Assembly: GCA_046349035.1 (NCBI GenBank)
Contig: JAXMDC010000003.1
Coordinates: 124,001-188,000 of the forward strand
Direction of reading: 5' to 3'
DNA from: JAXMDC01 sp046349035
GTDB lineage: Bacteria > Pseudomonadota > Alphaproteobacteria > Rhizobiales > Kaistiaceae
DNA: 64,000 bases
In this document: one piece after another, positions 25,893-34,372 of the stretch
How the letters are laid out: each line of letters starts with the position of its first letter
How positions within the stretch are numbered: the first letter of the stretch is position 1
Translations under genes and position numbers: made by a program
The notes under the pieces: model-generated
Told to the model about the DNA's origin: nothing
Databases searched by the model: none
Seen by the model: the letters and a program-made list of their open reading frames with translations, nothing else

Positions 25893-26333
25893 CTAGCCGC
25901 GCGGTTGCTCGCGCGCCCGTCCGGCGCCGCTCGGGCTGGCGGCAATCGGCCGGCAATTGACCAGGTCGTTCTCGACAATCGGGATGAGGTCGGTGGCGCG
26001 CACCACCATCGATTTGACGAGGCAGGTCTCGTCGGCGGCATCGACAATGCGCACGTCGTAGCGGCCGCTTTTGAAGTCCACCGTAAAGGGGGCTTTGCCC
26101 TGCGGTTTCAGTTCCGCGCTGGCGGCAAGTTGGTTCTTGCCCCAAATGTCGCGGCCGGCCGGCGAGAAATAGAGTTCGGTGAAGGTGCGGGTGGTGCGGT
26201 TGAGAACCTCGAGTCCGCCCTGGGCAAACGCCGCCTCGCCGCCGCCGAGGCCGAAGAAAAGGCCGGCCAGCGCTTGCATTTTGGCCGCCTGCATCGGCCG
26301 CCTATTCGTCGCGGCCGCGTTTGCCGTCGCCAT
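25893..26333 (-). CDS. Small exported protein of unknown function
   Basis: 146 residues, start MATANAAATNRRPMQ chosen because AGGAGG lies nine bases before it. A hydrophobic stretch (QALAGLFFGLGGGEAAFA) ending in AFAQ looks like a signal peptide. The mature part has VLNRTTRTFTELYFSPAG, then VDFKSGRYDVRIVDAADETC and a second Cys at DLVNC. The pattern of a beta-rich domain with an LYFSPAG block and two cysteines recurs in small secreted proteins of Alphaproteobacteria. No function is known. Confidence 0.68.
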   Translation of the reverse strand: MATANAAATNRRPMQAAKMQALAGLFFGLGGGEAAFAQGGLEVLNRTTRTFTELYFSPAGRDIWGKNQLAASAELKPQGKAPFTVDFKSGRYDVRIVDAADETCLVKSMVVRATDLIPIVENDLVNCRPIAASPSGAGRAREQPRG

Positions 26334-26437
26334 GTCCTGACCCTCCTGACGTCCCCCGATTGCAATCATGCGCAAATGTTCCGTCGCGTCAAACAGAAAC
26401 GCGTGAAACGCGGCCAAATGCACACGGGGAGACCGTC

Positions 26438-27142
26438 TCAGACGTCGCGGCCGAAGGTCTCGTCGAAGGCGTAGCCGGAGCCGCGGACGGTGCGGATCGG
26501 GTCCTTGAGGCGGCCGCGATTAAGGGTGCGGCGGAGGCGGCCGATGTGGACGTCGACGGTGCGGTCGTCGACCTCGGCATCCTCGCCCCAAACCGAGTCG
26601 AGGAGTTGGCTGCGACTGATCACCCGGCCCGGGCGCTCCATCAGGAATTCGAGGATGCGGAATTCGGTCGGCGCCAGCGCCACTTCGCGGCCGCCGCGCC
26701 GCACGCGATGGGCGGCGCGGTCGACGGCGATATCGCCGGCCTCAAGCAGGCTCGCCACCCGCTCCGGCCGGGCACGACGAAGGACGCTCTTCACCCGCGC
26801 CAGGAGTTCCGGCACCGAGAAGGGCTTGACGACATAGTCGTCGGCGCCGGTGGCAAGGCCGCGCACCCGCTCGTCCTCCTCGCCGCGGGCGGTGAGGAGG
26901 ATGATCGGCAGCGTGCGGGTGGTTTCGTTGGCGCGCAGGCGCCGGCAGAGCTCGATCCCGGAAAGGCCGGGCAGCATCCAGTCGAGGATGACGAGATCCG
27001 GCTGGCGCTCGCGCAGGCGAAGCTCCGCTTCGTCGGCGCGCGGCAGTTCCTCGACCTCGTAGCCTTCGCCCTCGAGGTTGTAGCGCAGCAGCAGGCGGAG
27101 CGCTTCCTCGTCCTCGACGATTAGGATGCGGGGCGCCGACAT
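26438..27142 (-). CDS. phoB: Phosphate regulon response regulator PhoB
   Basis: OmpR-type response regulator activated by PhoR at low phosphate; binds Pho boxes. The receiver domain (residues ~1-120) has acidic pair VEDEEALR, phospho-acceptor Asp in VILDWMLPGLSG, switch Thr in ILLTARGEE and Lys in YVVKPFS. The winged-helix DNA-binding domain ends with VDVHIGRLRRTL and TVRGSGYAF. It is the last gene of a phoR-pstB-phoU-phoB cluster, 14 bases after phoU. Start MSAPRILIVEDEE. Confidence 0.94.
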   Translation of the reverse strand: MSAPRILIVEDEEALRLLLRYNLEGEGYEVEELPRADEAELRLRERQPDLVILDWMLPGLSGIELCRRLRANETTRTLPIILLTARGEEDERVRGLATGADDYVVKPFSVPELLARVKSVLRRARPERVASLLEAGDIAVDRAAHRVRRGGREVALAPTEFRILEFLMERPGRVISRSQLLDSVWGEDAEVDDRTVDVHIGRLRRTLNRGRLKDPIRTVRGSGYAFDETFGRDV

Positions 27143-27156
27143 TGCCGCTTGCGCCG

Positions 27157-27894
27157 TCAGCCGCTCTTGCCGCGGTCGAGCCGCTCGGCGACCTCGAAGG
27201 GCCGCGGACCCAAATCCTCCTTCGGACGGTCTTCGGGCAGCGTCTGGCCGGTGACGAGATAGTGCACGGTCTCGGCGATGTTGGTGGCGTGATCGCCGAT
27301 GCGCTCGATGTTCTTGGCGCAGAACAAGAGGTGGGTGCAAAGCGTGATGTTGCGCGGATCCTCCATCATGTAGGTGAGGAGTTCGCGGAAGAGCGAAGTG
27401 TGCAGGGCGTCGACCTCGTTGTCGCGCCGCCAGACCGCATCGGCCTCCTCGACGTTGCGGGCAGCGTAGGCGTCGAGCACGTTCTTCAACTGCTCCAGGC
27501 TCAGTTCGGCGATGTGCTGGACGCCGTGCATCAGCTTCTGCGGCTGCAATTGCCCCTGCAGGGCGAAGACGCGCTTGCCGATGTTCTTGGCGAGGTCGCC
27601 GATGCGTTCCAGGTCGTTGACGATGCGCAGCGCCGCCATGATCTCCCGAAGGTCGCGGGCGAGCGGCTGGCGGCGAGCGATCATCAGGATCGCCTTCTCC
27701 TCGACCTCGCGCTGGCGGCGATCGATCTTGCGGTCGTCGGCAATGACCGCCTGCGCCGCCTCGACATCAACGCGAGCGAGCGCCGCCACGGCGCGGTCGA
27801 CCAATTGCTCGGCCATGCCGCCGATCTCGCCGACGCTGCGCGAGAGGTCCTTCAGTTCGTCGTCGAAGGCGGTGACGATGTGATGATCCGCCAA
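27157..27894 (-). CDS. phoU: Phosphate signalling protein PhoU
   Basis: Cytoplasmic helical protein linking the Pst transporter to PhoR and turning the Pho response off when phosphate is plentiful. The 245 residues comprise two PhoU domains. The metal-binding-type segments are DLREIMAALRIVNDLERIGD in the first repeat and CAKNIERIGDHATNIAE in the second. It lies between pstB (48-base gap) and phoB (14-base gap), the normal order at the end of a pst operon. Confidence 0.94.
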   Translation of the reverse strand: MADHHIVTAFDDELKDLSRSVGEIGGMAEQLVDRAVAALARVDVEAAQAVIADDRKIDRRQREVEEKAILMIARRQPLARDLREIMAALRIVNDLERIGDLAKNIGKRVFALQGQLQPQKLMHGVQHIAELSLEQLKNVLDAYAARNVEEADAVWRRDNEVDALHTSLFRELLTYMMEDPRNITLCTHLLFCAKNIERIGDHATNIAETVHYLVTGQTLPEDRPKEDLGPRPFEVAERLDRGKSG

Positions 27895-27942
27895 GGCGTG
27901 TTCTCCTCAAGACCGGCGGCGCCGGTCGGGTGGCGCGATTTT

Positions 27943-28755
27943 CTAGCCGAAGCGTCCGGTAATGTAGTCCTGCGTGCGGGTTTCGCGGGGCATGGTGAAT
28001 AGCCGCGAGGTCTCGCCGAATTCAATCAGTTCGCCGAGATACATGAAGGCGGTGTAGTCGGAGACGCGCGCCGCCTGCTGCATGTTGTGGGTGACGATGA
28101 CGATGGTGTAGTCGGCCTTCAATTCGTCGATCATCTCCTCGATCTTGGCGGTCGAGATCGGGTCGAGCGCCGAGGCCGGCTCGTCGAGCAGCACCACCTC
28201 CGGCTTGATGGCGATGGTGCGGGCGATGCAGAGGCGCTGCTGCTGGCCGCCGGAGAGGCTGAGGCCGCTCGCCTGGAGCTTGTCCTTGACCTCCTCCCAG
28301 AGGGCGGCGCGGCGAAGCGCGGCCTCGACGCGATCGGACACCTCGGCGGGCGACAGGCGCTCGTAGAGACGCAGGCCGAAGGCGATGTTCTCGTAGATGG
28401 TCATCGGGAAGGGCGTCGGCTTCTGGAACACCATGCCGACCCGGGCGCGCAGCAGGTTCAGGTCCTGCCGGGGATCGAGGATGTCCTCGCCGTCGAGCAG
28501 CACGCGGCCGGTCGCCCGCTGGCGCGGGTAAAGCTCGTAGATGCGGTTGAGGACGCGGAGCAGCGTGGACTTGCCGCAGCCGGACGGGCCGATGAAGGCG
28601 GTGACCTTGCGCTCCAGGAGCGGCAGGGTGATCGACTTCAGGGCGCGAAAGTCGCCGTAGAAGAAGTCGAGGTTCTCGATCGAGATCTTGCGCGGCTGAT
28701 CGGGGGTTATCCCCGTCGCCGTTGAACCGTGACTCACCAGCGCCCCCTCAAACAT
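27943..28755 (-). CDS. pstB: Phosphate ABC transporter ATP-binding protein PstB
   Basis: ATPase of the high-affinity phosphate importer. It has FFYGDFRALKSI at the start of the nucleotide-binding fold, Walker A GPSGCGKST, Q-loop VFQKPTPFPM, signature LSGGQQQRLCIARTI, Walker B VVLLDEPASALDP and switch THNMQQAARVSDY, all canonical for PstB. 270 residues. The notable point is context: its start lies only nine bases after the phoR stop, so pstS, pstC and pstA, which usually precede pstB, are absent here and must be elsewhere if the transporter works. Confidence 0.95.
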   Translation of the reverse strand: MFEGALVSHGSTATGITPDQPRKISIENLDFFYGDFRALKSITLPLLERKVTAFIGPSGCGKSTLLRVLNRIYELYPRQRATGRVLLDGEDILDPRQDLNLLRARVGMVFQKPTPFPMTIYENIAFGLRLYERLSPAEVSDRVEAALRRAALWEEVKDKLQASGLSLSGGQQQRLCIARTIAIKPEVVLLDEPASALDPISTAKIEEMIDELKADYTIVIVTHNMQQAARVSDYTAFMYLGELIEFGETSRLFTMPRETRTQDYITGRFG

Positions 28756-28764
28756 GGATGGTCC

Positions 28765-29979
28765 TCACGACGCGGCCGCCGCAACCGGCGCGGCGACGAT
28801 CTCGCCGAAGCGCAGGCGGAAAGTCGCCCCTTCTCCTTCGCGGCTGTCAATCTCCAGGCGGGCGCGGTGGCGGGTGGCGATGTGCTTGACGATGGCGAGG
28901 CCGAGGCCGGTGCCGCGCTCGGCGGACTCGCCGACGCGGTAGAAGCGCTCGGTCAGGCGGGGAAGGTGCTCGCGCGGGATGCCGGGGCCGAAATCGCGCA
29001 CCGAGAGAACGGCGTTCCCGCCATCGGTGGCAACGGAGACGATAGCGCGGCCGCCGCTCCGGCCGTATTTGCAGGCGTTTTCCACAAGATTATTCAGCAC
29101 CTCGACGATCTCGTCGCGGTCAGCCGGCACGACCACCGGGCGTTCGGGGAGACTGGTCTCGATCTTGACCCCCATTTCGGCAGCAAGCGGCTCCATGGCG
29201 TCGACGGCGGCCCGGGCGACGGCCACCAGATCGACCGGGTCGCGCGGGCGCACATGCTCCTTCATCTCGATCCGCGACAGCGACAGGAGATCGTCGATCA
29301 GGCGGCTCATCCGTGTCGCCTGGTCGTGCATGATCGCCAGAAACCGCTGACGCGCTTGCGGATCGTCCTTAGCCCGGCCTTGTAACGTTTCGATGAACCC
29401 CGAAAGCGAGGCGAGCGGCGTCCTCAGCTCGTGGCTGGCATTGGCGACGAAGTCGACGCGCATGCGGTCGGAGAGGTGGCGGTGGGTCTCGTCGTGAACG
29501 ATCAGCAGCAGCGGCCCGCTGCCGGCCGGCCCAAGGCGGGCGATCCAGGCGGAGAACCACCGCTCGGTCGGCACGCGCTCGAAGACCGCGACCCGCTCGG
29601 GATCGCCGCCGGCGGCGACGCGCGAGAGCGCGGCGACCATTTCGGGAGCGCGGAGGCGGGCGGTGACAAGGTCGCCCGGCCGCAGCGCGAAAGCGGCGAT
29701 CGCGGGGGGATTGGCATGAGTCACAACGCCGCGGGGGCCGATGAGGAAGGCGGGATCGGGCAAGGCGTCGGCGACGCGGGTAAGGCTGCCGTCGGGCGGG
29801 GGGGCGGCCGGCTCGCGCACGGCGGCGACGCTCGCCGCGGGCCGAGGGCCCGCCCGTTGCACCGCCAGCGCCAGCGCGGCGGCGAAAAAAGCCAGCAAAG
29901 CTCCCGCCCAATGGGCGAGCCCGGCAGCCCACAGCACGAAGGCGACCAGCGCCGAGATGGCGACGAGAACAGCCGTCAT
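28765..29979 (-). CDS. phoR: Phosphate regulon sensor histidine kinase PhoR
   Basis: Membrane sensor kinase that phosphorylates PhoB. The N-terminal ~45 residues are a hydrophobic hairpin without a large periplasmic domain, as in PhoR. A PAS-like domain spans ~65-160 (DPAFLIGPRGVVTHANPPAI). The dimerisation/phosphotransfer helix has NASHELRTPLASLSGF with the phospho-acceptor His. The ATPase domain shows NLVENACKYG, DFGPGIP and GTGLGLAIVKHI. 404 residues. It heads the phoR-pstB-phoU-phoB cluster; it senses phosphate through PstB/PhoU rather than directly. Confidence 0.92.
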   Translation of the reverse strand: MTAVLVAISALVAFVLWAAGLAHWAGALLAFFAAALALAVQRAGPRPAASVAAVREPAAPPPDGSLTRVADALPDPAFLIGPRGVVTHANPPAIAAFALRPGDLVTARLRAPEMVAALSRVAAGGDPERVAVFERVPTERWFSAWIARLGPAGSGPLLLIVHDETHRHLSDRMRVDFVANASHELRTPLASLSGFIETLQGRAKDDPQARQRFLAIMHDQATRMSRLIDDLLSLSRIEMKEHVRPRDPVDLVAVARAAVDAMEPLAAEMGVKIETSLPERPVVVPADRDEIVEVLNNLVENACKYGRSGGRAIVSVATDGGNAVLSVRDFGPGIPREHLPRLTERFYRVGESAERGTGLGLAIVKHIATRHRARLEIDSREGEGATFRLRFGEIVAAPVAAAAS

Positions 29980-30206
29980 CGCCGGCTCAATCCGGGTCGG
30001 AAGCCGCGGGTGGCGTTTCTCTCGGACGGCAACTCTGAGTGCGGCAAAATCGTGGCAGCGTTTCCCTTGTTAACCTGATTCCCGTTACGCGCTAGGATTC
30101 CAGCCAGAATCTCGCCCGATTCGCCGGGCATCCGATCATATGGGCGCGTATCGTCTGGTATGACTTCGTTGGTCTCGTTTCGCCAGTCACTGTGAAGCCG
30201 CTTCGC

Positions 30207-31385
30207 ATGGCCGATTTCTACAACGTTCTGCTCAATTCGCTGAAGCAGCGGGATATTTGGGACCCCGCCGCGCGGGACAGCGTTTACGTGCAGGCACGGC
30301 TCGCCATGATCAAGCGGTTGTGGGGATTCCAGCCGGCCCTCTCGACCGCGCAGATCGAGGATCGGGTGCGGGCCTTCGATACCGCGGTGCAGCGGATCGA
30401 GCAGGAAGTGGCGATGGCGATCGCCCGGCATCGCGAGGCCGAGTACGCGCGGGAACACGGCTACGACCAGGATCGGCGCTACGCCGCGCATGCGGCGCAG
30501 CCGGCCGAGCGCTGGGAGGAGGTCGAGGTCGAGGAGGAGGAGCCGCCAAGGCCGGGCACGATCGGCAAACGCCTCGACGCCCGCGAGGTGCGCTCGCTGC
30601 TCAGCCGTTCGGTGGCGCGGCTCAATCCGGTGCGGGGCGGCTCGCGCGACTATAGCGACCGCGACCTCGTCCCGCCGAGCCCGACGCGCCGCTACTTGGC
30701 GCTCGGCGTGTTTGCCACGGCGGCGCTGGTGTTCGGCTTCATCGCCTATGTGTTCTTCCCGATCCTGACGCCGCGCGTCTCGGACGCGGCGACCGAACCG
30801 CAGCCGCCGGCAACCGCGGTCGCGGCAGCGGCTACGGCGACGACGCGGGCGATCGCTCCGCCGCCGCAGGCCGCCCCCGCCGCCAACGGACCCAAGGCAG
30901 CCGGCACCAACGAGCGGGTGCCGGTGCAGAGCGCCGCCCGCGCGGCCTCGACCATCGCTCTCTTCGACGGCACCAATCCGACCGTCTTCGTCTCATCGGC
31001 CGACAATCCGATCCGCTCGGCGAGCGACGCGCAGGGCGGGTTCGTCCGCATCTCGTCCAGCCAAGGCGCGAACAGCGTGCGGGCGGCGATCCTCCCCGGC
31101 CTCGTCACCCGCCTCGCCGGCAAGACTGTGCGAGTGATCGTCCAGGTGCGGTCGGCGACCGAGGGCGGCGCTTCGTCGATCCGCTTTGCCTACCAGGCGA
31201 CGGGAACGGTCAGCCAGTGGAAGACCGCTCAGCTCAACACCGGCTACGCGACGGTCGAACTGACCTGGCCGGTGCCGCTCAGCGGCACTGGGACGACGCA
31301 CGCCATTCTGATCGAGCCCGGCACGCCGGGCGACCGCACCGCCGCCGACATCCGCTCGATCAGCCTGGAAGTCGTCGGGCCGTAG
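30207..31385 (+). CDS. Single-pass membrane protein of unknown function
   Basis: About 392 residues. The N-terminal ~160 residues are cytoplasmic and charged, with MADFYNVLLNSLKQRD and a long helix. An acidic run follows (WEEVEVEEEEPPRPG). One membrane helix lies near residues 168-190 (LALGVFATAALVFGFIAYVF). After it comes an Ala/Pro/Thr-rich linker and a C-terminal beta-rich domain of ~140 residues (TIALFDGTNPTVFVSS; SIRFAYQATGTVSQW) that would be periplasmic and resembles carbohydrate-binding-like sandwiches. A GTG five codons upstream (30192) is an alternative start. Function is unknown. Confidence 0.75.
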   Translation: MADFYNVLLNSLKQRDIWDPAARDSVYVQARLAMIKRLWGFQPALSTAQIEDRVRAFDTAVQRIEQEVAMAIARHREAEYAREHGYDQDRRYAAHAAQPAERWEEVEVEEEEPPRPGTIGKRLDAREVRSLLSRSVARLNPVRGGSRDYSDRDLVPPSPTRRYLALGVFATAALVFGFIAYVFFPILTPRVSDAATEPQPPATAVAAAATATTRAIAPPPQAAPAANGPKAAGTNERVPVQSAARAASTIALFDGTNPTVFVSSADNPIRSASDAQGGFVRISSSQGANSVRAAILPGLVTRLAGKTVRVIVQVRSATEGGASSIRFAYQATGTVSQWKTAQLNTGYATVELTWPVPLSGTGTTHAILIEPGTPGDRTAADIRSISLEVVGP

Positions 31386-31472
31386 GTCCGGCAGGGCGGG
31401 CTCGCCGCGTCCACACAGCGATTTTCATTGCCCGGCAACAACCGGCGGACGATAAGCGGGGCGGGACAGCCG

Positions 31473-32207
31473 ATGCCGCTCTATCTCCTCCTCCTCGCCC
31501 TCGATATCGCGCTGGTGGTGCATGCCGCCAAGACCGGGCGGCTGACGCCGTGGGCCTATGTGATCATGCTGCTCCCCGGCATCGGGGCGGTCGCCTACAT
31601 CGTCGCCGAACTGATGCCGGAGTGGCTCGGGTCCTATCGCGGCCGGCGGACGCGGGCGCGCATCGGCAGCGCGCTCAACCCGGAACGCGCCTATCGGCAA
31701 TTCAAGGACAATCTCGAAACCGTCGACACCATCGCCAATCGCGTGGCCCTCGCCGAAGAGTGCCTGACGCTGGAGCGCTTCGAGGAGGCGCGCGGCCTCT
31801 ACAAATCGGTGGTGGCGCTGCCGCTCGGCGACGAGCCGTCCTATTTCGTCGGGCTTGCCCGCGCCGAACTCGGTCTCGGCCGCCATGCCGAGGCCATCGC
31901 CACGCTGGAGCAACTGCGCCAGAAATGGCCGAAGCACGAAAGCGCCGAGGGGCACCTCCTCTATGCGCGGGCGCTCGAAGCGGGCGGGCGGAGCGAAGAG
32001 GCGCTGGAGGAATACGAGGCCGTCGGCCGCTATTTCCCCGGCGCCGAGGCGCGCACCCGCCATGCGATGCTGCTCGCCCGGCTCGGGCGGAGCGAGGCCA
32101 AGCCGATGGCCGCGGAGATCGTCCGCGCCCTCCGCCGCTCGCCCGGCTATGTCCGCAAGAACGAATCCGCCTGGCTCGCCGAGGCCGAGCGCATCGCGCG
32201 GGGGTGA
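31473..32207 (+). CDS. Membrane-anchored tetratricopeptide-repeat protein
   Basis: 244 residues. Two N-terminal helices (LYLLLLALDIALVVHAAK; AYVIMLLPGIGAVAYIVAEL) form the small hairpin seen at the N-terminus of phospholipase-D-like membrane proteins (PLDc_N-type). The soluble part carries TPR-like helix pairs: ERFEEARGLYKSVVALPL, then YFVGLARAELGLGRHAEAIA and EALEEYEAVGRYFPGAEA. It is likely a scaffold facing the cytoplasm; partners are unknown. It follows the previous membrane protein on the same strand by 87 bases. Confidence 0.8.
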   Translation: MPLYLLLLALDIALVVHAAKTGRLTPWAYVIMLLPGIGAVAYIVAELMPEWLGSYRGRRTRARIGSALNPERAYRQFKDNLETVDTIANRVALAEECLTLERFEEARGLYKSVVALPLGDEPSYFVGLARAELGLGRHAEAIATLEQLRQKWPKHESAEGHLLYARALEAGGRSEEALEEYEAVGRYFPGAEARTRHAMLLARLGRSEAKPMAAEIVRALRRSPGYVRKNESAWLAEAERIARG

Positions 32208-32248
32208 GGAGGGCGGCGTGAATGCTCGACGGCGCCGGGCCGCCCGCC

Positions 32249-32281
32249 GACTTTAGGAACTTTAGGCACTTTAGCCTTAGG
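32249..32281. repeat. Half-copy of the CTTTAGG iterated repeat
   Basis: Three degenerate tandem units of the CTTTAGG type (ACTTTAGGA, ACTTTAGGC, ACTTTAGCC) read on the + strand. They match the right arm of the paired elements at 49.1, 49.4 and 55.9 kb. No facing CCTAAAG arm is visible within 150 bases, so this looks like a solo arm. It sits between the TPR gene and the low-GC island. Confidence 0.65.
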
Positions 32282-32347
32282 AGCCCGCCGTCTCAGCGTT
32301 TTCGCAACAGGCCCGCAAGGGGAGAGGAGGCGCAGGTGAGCAGACGC

Positions 32348-32385
32348 CCCCCTACCGCCCTGCCCGCACATAACCCCGCTCGACG
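32348..32385. repeat. Left direct repeat of the HD/nucleotidyltransferase island (displaced cysNC 3' end)
   Basis: 38 bases, 36 identical to 34373-34410. On the minus strand it encodes the last ten residues of CysNC (ERGYVRAGR) plus the stop. The two differences (GGT TAT against GGC TAC) are both synonymous. It lies 16 bases beyond the nucleotidyltransferase stop. This fits an attachment-site-like duplication of a gene end at both borders of an insertion. Confidence 0.9.
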
Positions 32386-32400
32386 TCGCTCCCGCAGGGT

Positions 32401-33339
32401 TCAGAAAATCACGGCTCGGCGAATAGGATGGGTCGAGTCAAATGTTGTCTCGAAAAGCTTCAGCAACTCTCGCGTAAACTTGTGACCTTCGTTCTTCAGG
32501 GCTCGAAACACCGGATCCTTCCTATCGTCCCTATCGTCAGGTTTTAAGCCCTTAAGCCTCGCCCTGACGCCAGAGTCCTCCATCTTGTCCAGGAACACGG
32601 CATAACTCTGCAAAACAGCCCTCATTCGCGAACGGCCGCAGATTTCAACCATCCTGTCAATAACAGGAAGATCGAACAATCCCTCCAATATAGCTATCTT
32701 CGCGCACCAGTCCCTGTCCGCCGTAAGAGCGACACTAAACAATCCGCTTGTATAAAGTAGCTTTCTGGAAAATACAAGTTTGATGTTTCTGATTCCCCAA
32801 GGCTTCGGACTCTCGGCCTCAGATGTCTTAAACTCGTAATCGACCGCCATCGTCCTGTAGTATCTGATTATGTCGTTTAACAAAAACAAAGCCAGCTGAT
32901 GGTCCGTCATGGTTTCTGCGATATAGCGCTCCAATATCTGGCGACGCAGACCACGCAGCCCGGCCTTATTGAAGATCCACTCCCCCTCAAGCAAGAAAAG
33001 CATTCGATGGGTAATGTTGCGATTTGTATCATTCTCACCACCCACATTCGTGACCATCCTCGCGGGAGCCTCAACTCCCGCGAACGCCCCGCCCGAGGCG
33101 GGCGCGACGGCAACCACTTCAGCGAACTTGGCCTTGACCGTCTCGACCCAGGGTCCCGCGTGTTCCTCAGCCGCGATAATCGAATAGTCCAGATCGGATG
33201 ACGGTGACGCCTCTCGGCGAGCGAAGGAGCCACAAGTTAGAACCATGCACTCCGCGGGCACCACAGACGAGATCGAGCCGCGCAAATCTGACAGACGCAT
33301 TTCTGAAAATGTTCTGGCGCGCTCAATACTGTCGCTCAT
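32401..33339 (-). CDS. Nucleotidyltransferase-fold protein
   Basis: 312 residues. The N-terminal domain has the polymerase-beta-type signature: CGSFARREASPSSDLDYSII, giving G-S followed by D-x-D, which binds metal and NTP. The remainder is helical (AETMTDHQLALFLLNDIIRYYR) and has no recognisable name; DUF294/GlnD-type uridylyltransferases show a similar arrangement. Codon use and base composition are far less GC-rich than flanking genes. Its ATG overlaps the end of the HD gene by four bases, so the two are coupled. A role in defence, signalling or tRNA/protein nucleotidylation is possible but unproven. Confidence 0.82.
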   Translation of the reverse strand: MSDSIERARTFSEMRLSDLRGSISSVVPAECMVLTCGSFARREASPSSDLDYSIIAAEEHAGPWVETVKAKFAEVVAVAPASGGAFAGVEAPARMVTNVGGENDTNRNITHRMLFLLEGEWIFNKAGLRGLRRQILERYIAETMTDHQLALFLLNDIIRYYRTMAVDYEFKTSEAESPKPWGIRNIKLVFSRKLLYTSGLFSVALTADRDWCAKIAILEGLFDLPVIDRMVEICGRSRMRAVLQSYAVFLDKMEDSGVRARLKGLKPDDRDDRKDPVFRALKNEGHKFTRELLKLFETTFDSTHPIRRAVIF

Positions 33340-34301
33340 TGCAGCTCAAGCTTTCCACGCTCCCCAGCTCCGGCAAGCACGGCTTTGCCGGAGCTCTGTC
33401 TATAACGCTCCTTATCCCGCCTCTTGAAAAAATCTCTGGACTTATCGACAAAGAACTTACGAACCTTATATGTAAAGGTTCCAGGCAATATTGCTTCAGC
33501 CTCCCTCGGAAAATTCTTACTGGCTAGCAATTGTCGCAATCCAGGCATCTTCTTGAATACGCTGGCCTCTGTGGATAAATAGTCGTCCGCCTTAAACTTA
33601 TCTATATTCTCCCTCATGAAAAACTGAGCTGCGGCGTCGGCCATCGCTCCTACGCGGGAATTGATAATGTTGACGTAGACTTCGTTCTTGCAACCCCAGA
33701 AAGCGTCCACCGTCTTACGGTCGCCATCGCTCTCCCGTGTTGCTGCCGCCATGACCACTGCTTTCGGCGAAGGACTGCTCGCCTGACCCGCGTAAGTCCA
33801 TGACCGCAGCACGCCTTCTATTGTATCGAAATTTATAGGTCCAGCAAAAAACCCGTCGAAATCGTCATTTTCCCCAACTATAATTGATATTACCCCCTCT
33901 ATGTCGACTTTATACTTGCGCAATACTCTTACGACCTGATCGCCCAGCGGCCACTGGGCCCTAATAATCTTAGCCGTAACCGCATGGTGGTCCAGGCCAT
34001 AAATATTCGCAAACGTCGGCTCCAGGGAGTGAGACAGAGGGGCGTGCCCTATATCATGTAGAAGCGCAGCGACGTGGATAAGGCGTCTATCCTTGTTACT
34101 TAATATCCTAGTGTCGCTATAAATCTGCGCGAGCCGAGCAACCCCGAGACTGTGCTCGTAGCGGGTGTGCCGTATGTTCCCCCGCACGCCATTTGGCGCG
34201 CGTACCAGATAATCGATCGCTCCGAGGAAACGGATTCGCTTGAGCCTCTGGAAGGCTCTGGTGGCAACCAACTCCGAAATCAATTCCTCGTCTTTGTTCA
34301 T
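33336..34301 (-). CDS. HD-superfamily phosphohydrolase (COG1078/dNTPase-like)
   Basis: 321 residues. The N-terminal half is a textbook HD domain of the COG1078 type: RLKRIRFLGAIDYLV, then HTRYEHSLGVARLAQIY (first metal His), and ALLHDIGHAPLSHSLE (the HD pair). The segment GPINFDTIEGVLRSW may supply the last metal-binding Asp. The C-terminal ~120 residues are basic and unrecognised. Such enzymes hydrolyse nucleotides or phosphodiesters. It is the first gene of a two-gene unit with the nucleotidyltransferase, low in GC, and bounded by duplicated cysNC ends. Confidence 0.87.
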   Translation of the reverse strand: MNKDEELISELVATRAFQRLKRIRFLGAIDYLVRAPNGVRGNIRHTRYEHSLGVARLAQIYSDTRILSNKDRRLIHVAALLHDIGHAPLSHSLEPTFANIYGLDHHAVTAKIIRAQWPLGDQVVRVLRKYKVDIEGVISIIVGENDDFDGFFAGPINFDTIEGVLRSWTYAGQASSPSPKAVVMAAATRESDGDRKTVDAFWGCKNEVYVNIINSRVGAMADAAAQFFMRENIDKFKADDYLSTEASVFKKMPGLRQLLASKNFPREAEAILPGTFTYKVRKFFVDKSRDFFKRRDKERYRQSSGKAVLAGAGERGKLELQ

Positions 34302-34349
34302 TTAGCCAAGCGTTCCGATCAGAACAAAGCATGAATAATCGTCTACCAT

Positions 34350-34368
34350 TTGCACGGCCAGCGTGCAA
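34350..34368. promoter_or_regulatory. Perfect 7-bp dyad in front of the HD gene
   Basis: TTGCACG (34350-34356), spacer GCCAG, CGTGCAA (34362-34368). It lies between the right direct repeat and the HD start, about 50 bases upstream of that ATG. It could be an operator for the two-gene unit or a recombinase-related inverted repeat at the island border; the sequence does not decide. Confidence 0.6.
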
Positions 34369-34372
34369 CCCG

